Shown: positions 26,375 through 35,006 of the stretch, piece by piece
Position numbering within the stretch: the first letter of the stretch is position 1
Layout of the letters: each line of letters opens with the position of its first letter
DNA from: Mesorhizobium sp. M3A.F.Ca.ET.080.04.2.1
Lineage (GTDB): Bacteria; Pseudomonadota; Alphaproteobacteria; Rhizobiales; Rhizobiaceae
Length of the DNA stretch: 64,000 bases
Reading direction: 5' to 3'
Assembly (NCBI RefSeq): GCF_003952525.1
Contig: NZ_CP034451.1
Span: forward strand, 5,928,501 to 5,992,500
Made by a program: the position numbers and the translations under genes
The notes under the pieces: generated by a model
What the model was told of the DNA's origin: nothing
What the model saw: the letters and a program-made list of their open reading frames with translations, nothing else
Database searches by the model: none

Positions 26375-28942
26375 CTATCCTTTCTTCGCTGCCTTGCGGA
26401 AGGGCTTCTTGCCGCCTCCGCCCTTGGCTTCCTTGTCGGCGATCAATGCGAGCGCCTCTTCCATGGTTACCGATTGCGGGTCCTTGCCCTTCGGCAGCGT
26501 CGCATTGACCTTGCCGTAATTGACATAGGGACCGTAACGCCCGTCGCGCACGACGATCTTGCCGCCGCCGTCGGGATGGTCGCCCAATTCCTTCAACGCC
26601 GCGGGTGTCGCGCCGTTGCGGCCTGCCTTGCCCTTCTGCTGCTTCTCGGCGATCACCGAGACGGCGCGGTTCAAACCGATCGAGAACACGTCCTCGATGC
26701 TTTCCAGATTGGCATAGGTGCCATCATGCAGCACGAAGGGGCCGTAGCGGCCGAGGCCGGCCGAGATCATCTTGCCGGTTTCCGGATGCTTGCCGACATC
26801 GCGCGGCAATGCCAGCAGGGCGAGCGCCTTCTCATGATCGATCGACTCGGCCGTCCAGCCCTTGGGGAGGCTGGAGCGCTTGGCGTCCTTGCCTTCGCCG
26901 CGCTGGATATAGGGGCCGAAACGGCCACTGCGCAGCGTGATCTCTTCGGCAGTGTACGGATCCTTGCCGAGCAGCTTGACGCCGTCCTCGCCGTTGCCGT
27001 TCTCGCCGTTCGGGTTGGCGGCGTCGCCGAGCTGGCGGGTGTAGGAGCATTCGGGATAGTTCGAGCAACCGACGAAGGCGCCGAACTTGCCGAGCTTCAG
27101 CGACAGGTTGCCTGAGCCGCATTTCGGGCAGATGCGCGGGTTGGAGCCGTCTTCACGCTCCGGGAACACCAGCGGCGCCAGTTCGTCGTTGAGAGCGTCG
27201 AGCACGTCGGTGACGCGCAGTTCCTTGATGTCGTCGACCGCGCCGGAAAATTCCTTCCAGAAGTCGCGCAGAACGTCCTTCCAGGCGAGCTTGCCGTCGG
27301 AGATCTCGTCGAGCTTTTCCTCGAGCGAGGCGGTGAAGTCATATTCGACATAGCGCTCGAAGAAGCTTTCGAGGAAGGCGGAGAGCAAGCGCCCCTTGGC
27401 CTGCGGCACCAGCTTGCGCCGATCGATGGCGACATAGTCGCGGTCCTCCAGCGTCTTCAGGATCGCCGTGTAGGTAGACGGCCGGCCGATGCCGAGCTCT
27501 TCCAGCTTCTTGATCAGCGACGCCTCGGAATAGCGCGGCGGCGGCTCGGTCGTGTGCTGGGTGGCGTTGATCGATTGCCGGGCAAGCTGTTCGCCGGCGC
27601 GGATCTCGGGCAGGCGGCGGCTCTCCTCGTCCTCCTCGTCCTCGTCCTTCTGGTCGGTATAGGCGGCGATGAAGCCATCGAAGCGCACGACCGAGCCGAC
27701 CGCGCGAAGCTCGGCGGTGCGGGCGCTGTTGACCGCCTCGATCTCGACCGTGGTGCGCTCGATCTCGGCCGGCTGCATCTGGCTGGCGATGGCGCGCTTC
27801 CAGATCAGTTCATAAAGCCGCGCCTGGTCGGCATCGAGATATTGCCGGACGGAAGCCGGCGTGCGCTTGAAATCGGTCGGGCGGATCGCCTCGTGCGCTT
27901 CCTGGGCGTTCTTCGCCTTGGCCGAATAATAGCGCGGGTTTTCGGGCAGGTATTTCGCGCCGAACTCGCTGGCGATAGCATCACGCGCCGCAGCAATCGC
28001 CTCCGGCGCCATCTGCACGCCGTCGGTTCGCATATAGGTGATGAGACCGGCGGTCTCGCCGCCGACATCCATGCCTTCGTAAAGCTTCTGCGCGACCTGC
28101 ATGGTCCGGTTGGCCGAGAAGCCCAGCCGCGACGAAGCGGCCTGCTGCAGCGTCGAGGTGGTGAAGGGCGGGCCGGGATTGCGCTTGGTCGGCTTGGCTT
28201 CGACCGACATCGCCTTGAAGACAGCGCCCTCCAGCATCGCCTTGATGTCGTCGGCCTGCGCCTTGTTGGCGATGTCGAGCTTTTGCAGCTTCTTGCCGGC
28301 ATAGGCGGTCAGCCGGGCCTCGAAGCTGTCGTTGCGCGGCGTGCCGAGGATGGCGGCGATTTGCCAGTATTCCTCGCGGATGAAGCGTTCGATCTCGGAT
28401 TCGCGGTCGCAGACCAGGCGCAGGGCCACCGACTGCACGCGGCCGGCAGAGCGAGCGCCAGGCAGCTTGCGCCACAGCACCGGCGAAAGCGTGAAGCCGA
28501 CGAGATAATCGAGCGCGCGGCGGGCGAGATAGGCGTCGACCAGCGGCGCATCGATCTGGCGCGGATGCGCCATCGCCTCCATCACCGAAGCCTTGGTGAT
28601 GGCGTTGAAAACGACACGGCTGACCGGCTTGTCCTTCAGCGCGCGCTTCTGTTTGAGCACTTCCAGAACATGCCAGGAGATCGCCTCGCCCTCGCGGTCC
28701 GGGTCGGTGGCGAGGATCAGCCCGTCGGCGTCCTTGACAGCCTTGGCGATGTCCGCAAGCCGCTTGCCGGAGGCGGTGTCGACTGACCAGGACATGGCGA
28801 AGTCCTCGTCCGGGCGCACCGAGCCGTCCTTGGCCGGCAAGTCGCGGACATGGCCGAACGAGGCCAGGACCTTATAGTTCCTGCCGAGATATTTATTGAT
28901 TGTCTTTGCCTTGGCCGGCGATTCGACGACGACGACGTCCAT
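26375..28942 (-). CDS. topA: DNA topoisomerase I
   Basis: Type IA topoisomerase of 855 residues. N-terminal TOPRIM domain (VVVESPAKAKTINKYLG at residues 3-19; acidic DPDREGEAISWHV near 80-92), the active-site tyrosine in GLITYMRTDGVQ near 308, and one C4 zinc ribbon near 590-620 (CPKCGSGNLS, FVGCSNYPEC). Further C-terminal repeats lack cysteines, and the tail is Lys rich. It relaxes negative supercoils. In many rhizobia dprA directly precedes topA; here the next gene upstream is a divergently unrelated exported protein, 324 bp away. Confidence 0.96.
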   Translation of the reverse strand: MDVVVVESPAKAKTINKYLGRNYKVLASFGHVRDLPAKDGSVRPDEDFAMSWSVDTASGKRLADIAKAVKDADGLILATDPDREGEAISWHVLEVLKQKRALKDKPVSRVVFNAITKASVMEAMAHPRQIDAPLVDAYLARRALDYLVGFTLSPVLWRKLPGARSAGRVQSVALRLVCDRESEIERFIREEYWQIAAILGTPRNDSFEARLTAYAGKKLQKLDIANKAQADDIKAMLEGAVFKAMSVEAKPTKRNPGPPFTTSTLQQAASSRLGFSANRTMQVAQKLYEGMDVGGETAGLITYMRTDGVQMAPEAIAAARDAIASEFGAKYLPENPRYYSAKAKNAQEAHEAIRPTDFKRTPASVRQYLDADQARLYELIWKRAIASQMQPAEIERTTVEIEAVNSARTAELRAVGSVVRFDGFIAAYTDQKDEDEEDEESRRLPEIRAGEQLARQSINATQHTTEPPPRYSEASLIKKLEELGIGRPSTYTAILKTLEDRDYVAIDRRKLVPQAKGRLLSAFLESFFERYVEYDFTASLEEKLDEISDGKLAWKDVLRDFWKEFSGAVDDIKELRVTDVLDALNDELAPLVFPEREDGSNPRICPKCGSGNLSLKLGKFGAFVGCSNYPECSYTRQLGDAANPNGENGNGEDGVKLLGKDPYTAEEITLRSGRFGPYIQRGEGKDAKRSSLPKGWTAESIDHEKALALLALPRDVGKHPETGKMISAGLGRYGPFVLHDGTYANLESIEDVFSIGLNRAVSVIAEKQQKGKAGRNGATPAALKELGDHPDGGGKIVVRDGRYGPYVNYGKVNATLPKGKDPQSVTMEEALALIADKEAKGGGGKKPFRKAAKKG

Positions 28943-29266
28943 GAGGTCTCATATCAGCTGTGAGGCGGCGGAAGAACTCCGCAACGCACGACGAAATCCC
29001 ACCTTTTCGTCGCTCACATGGCCGCGCTTTTGCGATCGGTCAAGGGGAAGGAGCCAATTTGCCGGGCCATTGCCGGCCTTACACTCTTAGAGTGTATGGC
29101 GAAGATCACATTTTTGGAGATGCGGCGGTTCCTGCCTCGCAGCCGTCAAAGAAACACCGATGACCCGACCGCTCCACCGAGCCTTGCCGATGCCTTCGAT
29201 GCAGCGCTGTCGAAAGCCAGTTCCGGCTGCCGGCGAAAGACGATGCCGGCAGCCGGCCGATGAAAC
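28943..29266. other. 324-bp gap upstream of topA
   Basis: No convincing gene. It holds a perfect 17-bp palindrome at 29080-29096 (listed separately) and presumably the topA promoter. A 55-codon frame at 29096-29263 starts inside the palindrome without a ribosome binding site and is not accepted. No trace of dprA is visible. Confidence 0.6.
29080..29096. promoter_or_regulatory. 17-bp perfect palindrome
   Basis: TACACTCT (29080-29087), central T, AGAGTGTA (29089-29096). Eight-base perfect arms around one base are typical of a dimeric repressor site. It lies 138 bp upstream of topA. The binding protein is unknown. Confidence 0.55.
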
Positions 29267-29644
29267 TCAGTCGGCCTCGACCATGTGCCAGACACCGCCG
29301 GCGCCTTCGCCAGTCATGTCGCCGGCCTTCTTGTCCTTGACGAAAGTGTAGACGGGCTTCCCCTCATAGGCCCACATCGTGGTGCCGTCGGTGCGCTCGA
29401 CCACCGACCACTCGCCGTCAGCCTTGGCGCCGGCCTCCGCCTTCAGCGGCGGCCAGTTCTTGGCGCATTTGTCGTAGCAGTTGGACTTGCCCTTCTCGTC
29501 CTTGTCGTAGGTGTAGAGCGTCATGCCCATGGCATCGGTATAGATCTTCTTGCCGCCGACCTCGGCTTCCTTCCACGCCTCCGCGGCATGGGACGCGGTA
29601 GAGCCGAGCAAGAGGGCTGCAAACCCGAGTGCAATCGATTTCAT
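29267..29644 (-). CDS. Exported COG4315-type protein
   Basis: Small periplasmic protein of 125 residues. Signal peptide residues 1-20 (MKSIALGFAALLLGSTASHA). Two Lipoprotein_15-like repeats follow: AMGMTLYTYDKDEKGKSNCY with CYDKCAKNWPPL, and TTMWAYEGKPVYTFVKDKK. The single CxxxC pair (C56, C60) is conserved in this family. There is no lipobox cysteine, so it is soluble. Function unknown; members often sit near cytochrome or thiol genes, and here it is divergent from ccdA with 162 bp between. ATG 29644 follows GGGAGATTTGTC. Confidence 0.85.
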   Translation of the reverse strand: MKSIALGFAALLLGSTASHAAEAWKEAEVGGKKIYTDAMGMTLYTYDKDEKGKSNCYDKCAKNWPPLKAEAGAKADGEWSVVERTDGTTMWAYEGKPVYTFVKDKKAGDMTGEGAGGVWHMVEAD

Positions 29645-29806
29645 GACAAATCTCCCTGTGAACAAGCACGCGGCGATCGCGCGCCTGTCGTCAACGCATC
29701 GAGGAGGCCGTTTCTTCCGCGACAAGGCGACCACATGCCACACAATGGTGATTGGCAGGAGGCGGCCGGCGTCGCTATATCGGCGCCAGCACAGTGGGGC
29801 CATGAA

Positions 29807-30553
29807 ATGGCATTGGACATCGGCTATGTCAGCGCGGTCGGGGCAGGGGCGGTGTCGTTCCTGTCGCCCTGCGTGCTGCCCCTGGTGCCGCCCTATCTCT
29901 GCTATATGGCCGGCGTTTCGGTCGACGATTTCCGCGGCAATCAAGGCGTGACGGCGCGGGAAGGCGCGCGCAGCGCGCTGCTCTACGCTTCGCTTGCCTT
30001 CGTGCTCGGCTTCTCCACCGTCTTCGTTGCGCTCGGCGCAGGCGCCTCCACCATCGGCAGGCTGCTGCGCGTCTGGCAGGAACCGCTGGCGATGGTGGCG
30101 GGCGCGCTGATCATCGTCATGGGGCTGAATTTCCTCGGCGTCCTGCGCATTCCGCTCCTGTCGCGCGAGGCGCGGTTCCAGTCGCAAGGCAAGCCGGCCA
30201 ACCTGGTTGCGGCCTATGTGATGGGCTTGGCGTTCGCCTTTGGCTGGACGCCCTGCATCGGCCCAGTGCTTGGGCCGATCCTGACGCTGGCCGGCGGACG
30301 CGAGACGGTGGGAGAAGGCGCGCTGCTGCTCGCGGCCTATTCGCTCGGGCTCGGTGTCCCCTTCCTGATCGCGGCGCTGTTTTCCGGCGCCTTCATGCGA
30401 TTCCTGGGAAAATTCCGCGTCCATCTCGGTCGCGTCGAGAAGGCGATCGGCGCGCTGCTGGTCGTGGCCGGCGTGTTCTTCCTCACCGGCGGCGTGCAGA
30501 GCGCGTCCTACTGGCTGCTGGAAAATTTTCCGGCGCTGGGACGGCTGGGGTGA
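29807..30553 (+). CDS. ccdA: Cytochrome c biogenesis protein CcdA
   Basis: Inner-membrane thiol electron carrier of 248 residues with six membrane segments. The two redox cysteines are in SFLSPCVLPLVPPYL (near residue 22) and GWTPCIGPVL (near 147), the paired Cys-Pro-containing motifs of CcdA. It moves reducing power from cytoplasmic thioredoxin to periplasmic thiol proteins for cytochrome c maturation. The start MALDIGYVSAVGAG (29807) fits the family; an in-frame ATG at 29735 would add a hydrophilic stretch. A stem-loop at 30569-30590 separates it from the convergent cyclase gene. Confidence 0.92.
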   Translation: MALDIGYVSAVGAGAVSFLSPCVLPLVPPYLCYMAGVSVDDFRGNQGVTAREGARSALLYASLAFVLGFSTVFVALGAGASTIGRLLRVWQEPLAMVAGALIIVMGLNFLGVLRIPLLSREARFQSQGKPANLVAAYVMGLAFAFGWTPCIGPVLGPILTLAGGRETVGEGALLLAAYSLGLGVPFLIAALFSGAFMRFLGKFRVHLGRVEKAIGALLVVAGVFFLTGGVQSASYWLLENFPALGRLG

Positions 30554-30568
30554 TTTTGCCATAAGGGA

Positions 30569-30590
30569 CGTCGCGTGGCCGGACGCGACG
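30569..30590. terminator. Stem-loop between convergent ccdA and cyclase genes
   Basis: Arms CGTCGCGT (30569-30576) and ACGCGACG (30583-30590) around a 6-base loop, 16 bp after the ccdA stop. Neither side has a T-run, so it may act as a weak bidirectional terminator or 3' end protector. Confidence 0.45.
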
Positions 30591-30616
30591 CCCAGGAGCG
30601 CGCATATCTGCAACCG

Positions 30617-30650
30617 CGACGATCACTCCGGCACGACGATCACTCCGGCA
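30617..30650. repeat. 17-bp tandem duplication across the cyclase stop codon
   Basis: Two exact copies of CGACGATCACTCCGGCA (30617-30633 and 30634-30650). The second copy includes the stop codon and last two codons of the minus-strand cyclase gene, so the first is a duplicated, untranslated 3' end. Confidence 0.85.
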
Positions 30651-32472
30651 CGCCGGCAATGCCCAGCGCCTCGACGTAACGCTCGGCGAAAACCTTGTCC
30701 AGCCACGGGTTGATCTGTCTCTGTAGGGTGAGCGTGTAGGTCGGGAACGCCTCCATCAGCCGCTGCGCCGCCGCCTGCGCCTCTTCCAGCCGGTTGAGTT
30801 TGACCAGCGCCATGATGACCACCCGGTGCGAGGAGCCATAATTCGGCATCTCGTGCAGAGCGCGTTCTCCCCACGCCAGCGCTTCCTTGTAGCGCTCGAG
30901 CATCAGATAGCTCATCCCGATGCCGGAGAGCGCGATTCCCTTCTCCGGGTCGACCGGGCTCAGCCGCATGGCCCGGTGAAAGTGCTTGATCGCGACGAGC
31001 GGGCGGCTGGCATGTGCGTTCACCCAGCCGCAGCCCGTGTGGCCCTGCGCCGAATTGGGGTTGAGCAGCAGGGATCTTTCGATCGTGCCCAGCGCCATTT
31101 CGTATTCCTTCGCGCTGTAGGCGATCACCTGCGCCGCGAAGCGTAGGCTCGTGGGATCGTCGCGCGCTTCCGCCAGCACCTCGCGCGCCATGCGCGCGGC
31201 GACTCGGGTATCGTCGGGCTCGTGCCAGCACTGGCTCACGGACAGGCTGCGGATATAGGCGCCGAGTGCCTTCGCCAGGTTGAAACCGGGGTCGATGCTG
31301 AGCGCCTCGTTGGTGAGCCGGCGCACGTCGGCAAAGCCCTCGCGCGTCATGCTGTAGAAGCGCGGCAGCGCGCGAAGATAGAGGTCGTAGGCGCTGATGT
31401 AGTCGGTCGGCTTCATGCGCGCCTGCTTGATCTCCTCCAGCCGGATGCTCGGCTCGACAGCGCCGACGACGCTCTCCGTCACCTTGTCCTGCAGGTCGAA
31501 AATGTCGCTCACCTCGCCCTCGAAGCGGCCGGTCCAGACATGGTGTCCGCTGATCGCATCCACCAACTGCCCACTGATGCGCACCCGCGATCCTGCTCTG
31601 CGGATGCTGCCTTCGAGCACGTAGCGGACGCCCAGCTCGCGCCCGACCTGGCGCAGGTCTACCGCCCGGCCCTTGTAGGTGAAGGACGAGTTGCGGGCGA
31701 TCACGAAGAAGGAGTTCACCCGGCTCAATCCCGTGATGATGTCCTCCACCAGCCCGTCCGCGAAGTATTCCTGGTCGGGGTCGCCGCTCATGTTGGTGAA
31801 AGGCAGAACCGCGATCGAGGGTTTCTCGGGCAGGGGAGGCGGTGCAGCCGCCGAGGCGCCGGCGTCGGTCTCGACGCGGTAGGCGCGCACAGGCCGTTCG
31901 ATGTTCTTGAGGCGCACGTCGCCGAGCGGCGTGAAGCCGCAGTCGAGCTTGCCCTGAAGGTGGTCGTAGGCAGTGCCCGAGACGACCACGGCGCCGGGAT
32001 CGGCGATGCTTTCGAGGCGGGCCGCGATGTTGACCCCGTCGCCGTAGAGGTCGCCGTCCTCCTCGCAGACCACGTCGCCGAGATTGACGCCGATGCGCAG
32101 GCGAATCCGCTCTTCCTCGGGCGTCTGCTCCTCGTGTTCTGCCAGGGCCTGCTGGATCGCCATCGCCGAGGTCACCGCGTTGACGACGCTCGCGAACTCG
32201 CAAAGCATGCCGTCGCCGGTGAGCTTGACGATGCGACCCCGGTGCTCGGAGACCAGCGGTTCGAGAAGGTCCTTGCGGTAGATCTTCAGCCGCTCGAGCG
32301 TGCCGCGTTCGTCACGCTCAATAAGGCGCGAATAGCCGACGACGTCGCACGCCAGGATGGCTGCGAGGTGGCGCTGCGTGGTCAATGCACCGTTCGGCCA
32401 AGCGCCTGCATGCGGGCCGCCCCGCGTCCATGTCCTGCCAACTTCCAGACGCGCCACGCGCATGGTATCCAT
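30640..32472 (-). CDS. Class III adenylate/guanylate cyclase with TolB-like and TPR domains
   Basis: Signalling enzyme of 610 residues. The catalytic domain (about residues 30-205) has metal site LAAILACDVVGYSRLIE, VKLTGDGMLCEF and LRIGVNLGDVV. After a Pro/Ala linker comes a TolB-N-like domain (about 225-345, IAVLPFTNMSGDPDQEYFADG), then five or so tetratricopeptide helices to the C-terminus (NLAKALGAYIRS, ALGTIERSLLLNPNS, ALSGIGMSYLMLERYKEAL). This architecture is frequent and multi-copy in Mesorhizobium and relatives. No membrane segment, so soluble. ATG 32472 or 32463 are both possible; GGGAGAG lies immediately before. It is monocistronic. Confidence 0.88.
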   Translation of the reverse strand: MDTMRVARLEVGRTWTRGGPHAGAWPNGALTTQRHLAAILACDVVGYSRLIERDERGTLERLKIYRKDLLEPLVSEHRGRIVKLTGDGMLCEFASVVNAVTSAMAIQQALAEHEEQTPEEERIRLRIGVNLGDVVCEEDGDLYGDGVNIAARLESIADPGAVVVSGTAYDHLQGKLDCGFTPLGDVRLKNIERPVRAYRVETDAGASAAAPPPLPEKPSIAVLPFTNMSGDPDQEYFADGLVEDIITGLSRVNSFFVIARNSSFTYKGRAVDLRQVGRELGVRYVLEGSIRRAGSRVRISGQLVDAISGHHVWTGRFEGEVSDIFDLQDKVTESVVGAVEPSIRLEEIKQARMKPTDYISAYDLYLRALPRFYSMTREGFADVRRLTNEALSIDPGFNLAKALGAYIRSLSVSQCWHEPDDTRVAARMAREVLAEARDDPTSLRFAAQVIAYSAKEYEMALGTIERSLLLNPNSAQGHTGCGWVNAHASRPLVAIKHFHRAMRLSPVDPEKGIALSGIGMSYLMLERYKEALAWGERALHEMPNYGSSHRVVIMALVKLNRLEEAQAAAQRLMEAFPTYTLTLQRQINPWLDKVFAERYVEALGIAGVPE

Positions 32473-32834
32473 CTCTCCCAGTCTCCGCCCGTCGCCGCTT
32501 ATGGCGCGGAAAACGCGGCTTGACCTTGCCTTCACGAGATTTCGCTATCCCGCTTGCGAGGCGTGGAGCATTCCGGTCGCCGCACCAACAGCCAACCGAC
32601 GACACGCCGACGCAATATCCGGAAGTGCCGACACAGCACTCCCAGAAGACCGCAGATATTTCCTGCCCTGTGTAACCGGCTGACGCCACTGTGGCGGTGC
32701 TTTTGTATCTGGTATCACACCAGACGTTCGCTTAGAGAGGCTCCGCCGTCTCACCGGAATTTAACCGCATTGGTGCAGCATGAGCAGCGTTGCTAGCATG
32801 CTGATTCAAACGCTTTTCGTACGGTTGCCCTTTT
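32473..32834. other. 362-bp gap between cyclase and glmU
   Basis: Divergent promoter region. It contains an operator-like palindrome at 32708-32724 and no credible gene; frames across it lack ribosome binding sites and codon bias. Confidence 0.6.
32708..32724. promoter_or_regulatory. 17-bp palindrome upstream of glmU
   Basis: TCTGGT (32708-32713), 5-base spacer ATCAC, ACCAGA (32719-32724). TGGT-n-ACCA symmetry is shared with some GntR-family sites, but the spacing differs from the well-known ones. It is 110 bp before the glmU start. Confidence 0.45.
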
Positions 32835-34202
32835 ATGAGCCAGAGATCCTGCCTGTCCGTCATCCTTGCCGCCGGCGAGGGCACGCGCATGAAAAGCGCG
32901 ATGCCCAAGGTGCTGCATTCCATCGCCGGCCTGCCGATGGTGGCGCATGTCGTCAAGGCCGCGGAGGCGGCGGGCGCAACGGGCCTGGCGCTGGTGATCG
33001 GGCATGGCGCCGAGGAGATGCGCAAGGCCGCGCAGAAATTTGCGCCGAAGGCCGAGACCTTCGTGCAGGAGGAGCGGCTGGGGACGGCACATGCAGTGCT
33101 TGCCGCGCGAGAAGCGATATCAAAAGGTTACGACGATATCCTCGTCATGTTCGGCGACACGCCGCTGATCGACGCGGCAGCGCTGGCAGCCGCCCGGCAA
33201 AAGCTGGCGGACGGCGCGGCGATAGCGGTCATCGGTTTTCGTCCGCCCAATCCGACCGGCTACGGCCGGCTGATCGAAGAAGGCGGCCGGCTCGTCGCCA
33301 TCCGTGAGGAGAAGGATTGCTCCGCGGCCGAGAGGACGATCGGCTTTTGCAATGCGGGCATGATGGCGGTGGCGGGCAGGCATGCGCTCGCGCTGCTCGA
33401 TCGGGTCGGCAACCGGAATGCCAAGGGCGAGTACTATCTCACCGACATTGTCGAGATCGCCAGCGCGACGGGCCTGACGGTCGTTGCCACGGAAACCGGT
33501 TTCGAGAGCGCGCTCGGCATCAACAACCGGGCCGAGCTTGCCGAGGCGGAAGCCATCTGGCAGGCACGCCGGCGGCGCGAAGCGATGCTCGGCGGTGTGA
33601 CGCTGATTGCGCCGGAAACCGTCTATTTCTCGCACGACACCGAGATCGGCGCCGATACCATTGTCGAACCGAATGTCTGGTTTGGCCTGGGCGTCAAGAT
33701 TGCCGCTGGCGCCACCATCCATGCCTTCAGCCATATGACGGGCACTACGATCGGGGAGAACTGCGAGGTCGGGCCGTTCGCGCGGCTGCGGCCGGGTGCG
33801 GATCTGAGAAAGAAGGCTAAGGTCGGCAATTTCTGCGAGGTCAAGCAGGCGACTGTCGAGGAGGGCGCCAAGGTGAACCACCTGACCTATGTCGGCGATG
33901 CGCGCGTCGGTGCGGGGGCCAATATCGGCGCCGGCACCATCACCTGCAACTATGACGGCTACTCCAAATTCTTCACCGACATTGGCGAGGGCGCCTTTAT
34001 CGGCTCGAATTCCTCGCTGGTGGCGCCGGTCACGATCGGCAGCCGCAGCTATATCGCCTCCGGGAGCGTGATCACCGAAAGCGTGCCGGACGATGCGCTG
34101 GCCTTCGGCCGCGCCCGCCAGAAGACGCTGCCCGGCAAAGGCAAGGAGCTGCGGGAGCGGTTTGCGTCGGTCGCGGCGGCGAAGAAGAAGGCGGCGGAAT
34201 AG
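32835..34202 (+). CDS. glmU: Bifunctional UDP-N-acetylglucosamine pyrophosphorylase / glucosamine-1-phosphate N-acetyltransferase
   Basis: GlmU of 455 residues. N-terminal pyrophosphorylase domain with [17 protein letters not shown] (residues 9-25), the GTAHAV block and FGDTPLI; C-terminal left-handed beta-helix acetyltransferase domain (about 255-440) with hexapeptide repeats and catalytic-region [20 protein letters not shown]. It makes UDP-GlcNAc for peptidoglycan and lipid A. It is 805 bp upstream of glmS, the previous pathway step, with MAPEG between, so related but not one operon. The ribosome binding site before ATG 32835 is weak (CCCTTTT). Confidence 0.96.
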   Translation: MSQRSCLSVILAAGEGTRMKSAMPKVLHSIAGLPMVAHVVKAAEAAGATGLALVIGHGAEEMRKAAQKFAPKAETFVQEERLGTAHAVLAAREAISKGYDDILVMFGDTPLIDAAALAAARQKLADGAAIAVIGFRPPNPTGYGRLIEEGGRLVAIREEKDCSAAERTIGFCNAGMMAVAGRHALALLDRVGNRNAKGEYYLTDIVEIASATGLTVVATETGFESALGINNRAELAEAEAIWQARRRREAMLGGVTLIAPETVYFSHDTEIGADTIVEPNVWFGLGVKIAAGATIHAFSHMTGTTIGENCEVGPFARLRPGADLRKKAKVGNFCEVKQATVEEGAKVNHLTYVGDARVGAGANIGAGTITCNYDGYSKFFTDIGEGAFIGSNSSLVAPVTIGSRSYIASGSVITESVPDDALAFGRARQKTLPGKGKELRERFASVAAAKKKAAE

Positions 34203-34213
34203 GTCGGATAGGT

Positions 34214-34257
34214 CTTAGAGCGTTCAGCTTTTGCCAGGATCGCTGATGCGCTCTAAG
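34214..34257 (+). terminator. glmU terminator / composite repeat arm
   Basis: Arms CTTAGAGCG (34214-34222) and CGCTCTAAG (34249-34257), with an inner TCAGC/GCTGA pairing, followed by TATTTGTTTTT. It is 11 bp past the glmU stop. The sequence is the kind of intergenic repeat common in Mesorhizobium and runs into the degenerate repeat copy that follows. Confidence 0.7.
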
Positions 34258-34268
34258 TATTTGTTTTT

Positions 34269-34305
34269 GCGCAATTCCCGACGGAAAACTCTACGCATTT
34301 TCCCG
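34269..34305. repeat. Degenerate single copy of the GCAATTCC-type repeat
   Basis: GCGCAATTCCCGACGGAAAA then CTCTACGCATTTTCCCGG. It matches the units of the array at 51431-51647 in the left arm, the GACGGAAAA and the ATTTTCC part, but the right outer arm (GGAATTGC) is lost. Confidence 0.75.
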
Positions 34306-34312
34306 GCTTACG

Positions 34313-34708
34313 CTAAAACAGCCAAAGATAGACTATTCTGCCGAGCGCGCCGAGCAGCAGCGTCAAGGCGGCGAACGACTGGATGAAGAATCCAGGAAAC
34401 CGCTTCAGCGGGGCGGCCAGATATCCGACAAAATAGGCGATGCGGCCAATCAGCCAGACAAGGCCGAAACCGGCGGCCCAGTTCGGGCTCCAATAGACGG
34501 CGAACAACCACATGGCCGGCAGGAAAATCGGCAGCCATTCGATTGTGTTCAAATGCGCGCGAACGGCGCGTTCGAGCAAAGGGTCACCTGTCATTGTCGG
34601 CGCAAGGATCCCGGTCGTGGAGTGCGTTCGGGCGACGGTCAGCGCCATGCCGAATATGGCCAAGCCGCACAAAAGCGTGACAATCGCCACCGGATAATAT
34701 TGTTCCAT
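34313..34708 (-). CDS. MAPEG-family membrane protein
   Basis: Protein of 131 residues with four membrane segments, beginning MEQYYPVAIVTLLCGL. MAPEG landmarks are the Arg/Asn-rich loop ERAVRAHLNTIEWLPIFLP (about residues 42-60), with the ExxxR and N residues of the glutathione-binding loop, and WLIGRIAYFVGY. Bacterial members are glutathione-linked or of unknown activity. ATG 34708 follows GAGGTATCCGAG; the longer frame to 34897 is Cys rich and not family-like. It converges on glmU. Confidence 0.88.
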   Translation of the reverse strand: MEQYYPVAIVTLLCGLAIFGMALTVARTHSTTGILAPTMTGDPLLERAVRAHLNTIEWLPIFLPAMWLFAVYWSPNWAAGFGLVWLIGRIAYFVGYLAAPLKRFPGFFIQSFAALTLLLGALGRIVYLWLF

Positions 34709-35006
34709 CTCGGATACCTCTTCAGTTTGTCGGATCGGGTCGCGACCTGTCGCCGGAATGCAATCCGTCGTGGTTTGCAGATGGAGTACGGCCGAACAAC
34801 AATTGCAACCGCAAAGATAAACGTTCGCATTCCAGAGGCGTTGACAAGCCGAGCGATTGCAGTAACCGGGTTGCAAGTGCGGCGTGTCATGTTGCATGCA
34901 TCAAAGACCGTTCCGGCTGATACGGAACGAAACGCAAAGTGACTTTCGCGGCAAGCCGGCAATCCTTAGATAGCGCTGGGTTTGCGCTGGGAATCGGGGT
35001 CAGGGT
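34709..35006. other. 298-bp gap between MAPEG and glmS
   Basis: Divergent promoter region. A TTGACA hexamer is visible at about 34843, and AGGGT before the glmS ATG. No gene and no ribozyme-like glmS leader were found. Confidence 0.5.

Noticed and set aside
24354..26519. Plus-strand open frame of 721 codons
   Set aside because: Exact shadow of rnr; no ribosome binding site or domain.
29096..29263. 55-codon frame MAKITFLEMRRF onward
   Set aside because: Starts inside a perfect palindrome, lacks a ribosome binding site, and shows no family likeness.
34709..35006. glmS ribozyme
   Set aside because: No ribozyme core or pseudoknot elements seen; such ribozymes are known from Gram-positive relatives, not from this group.
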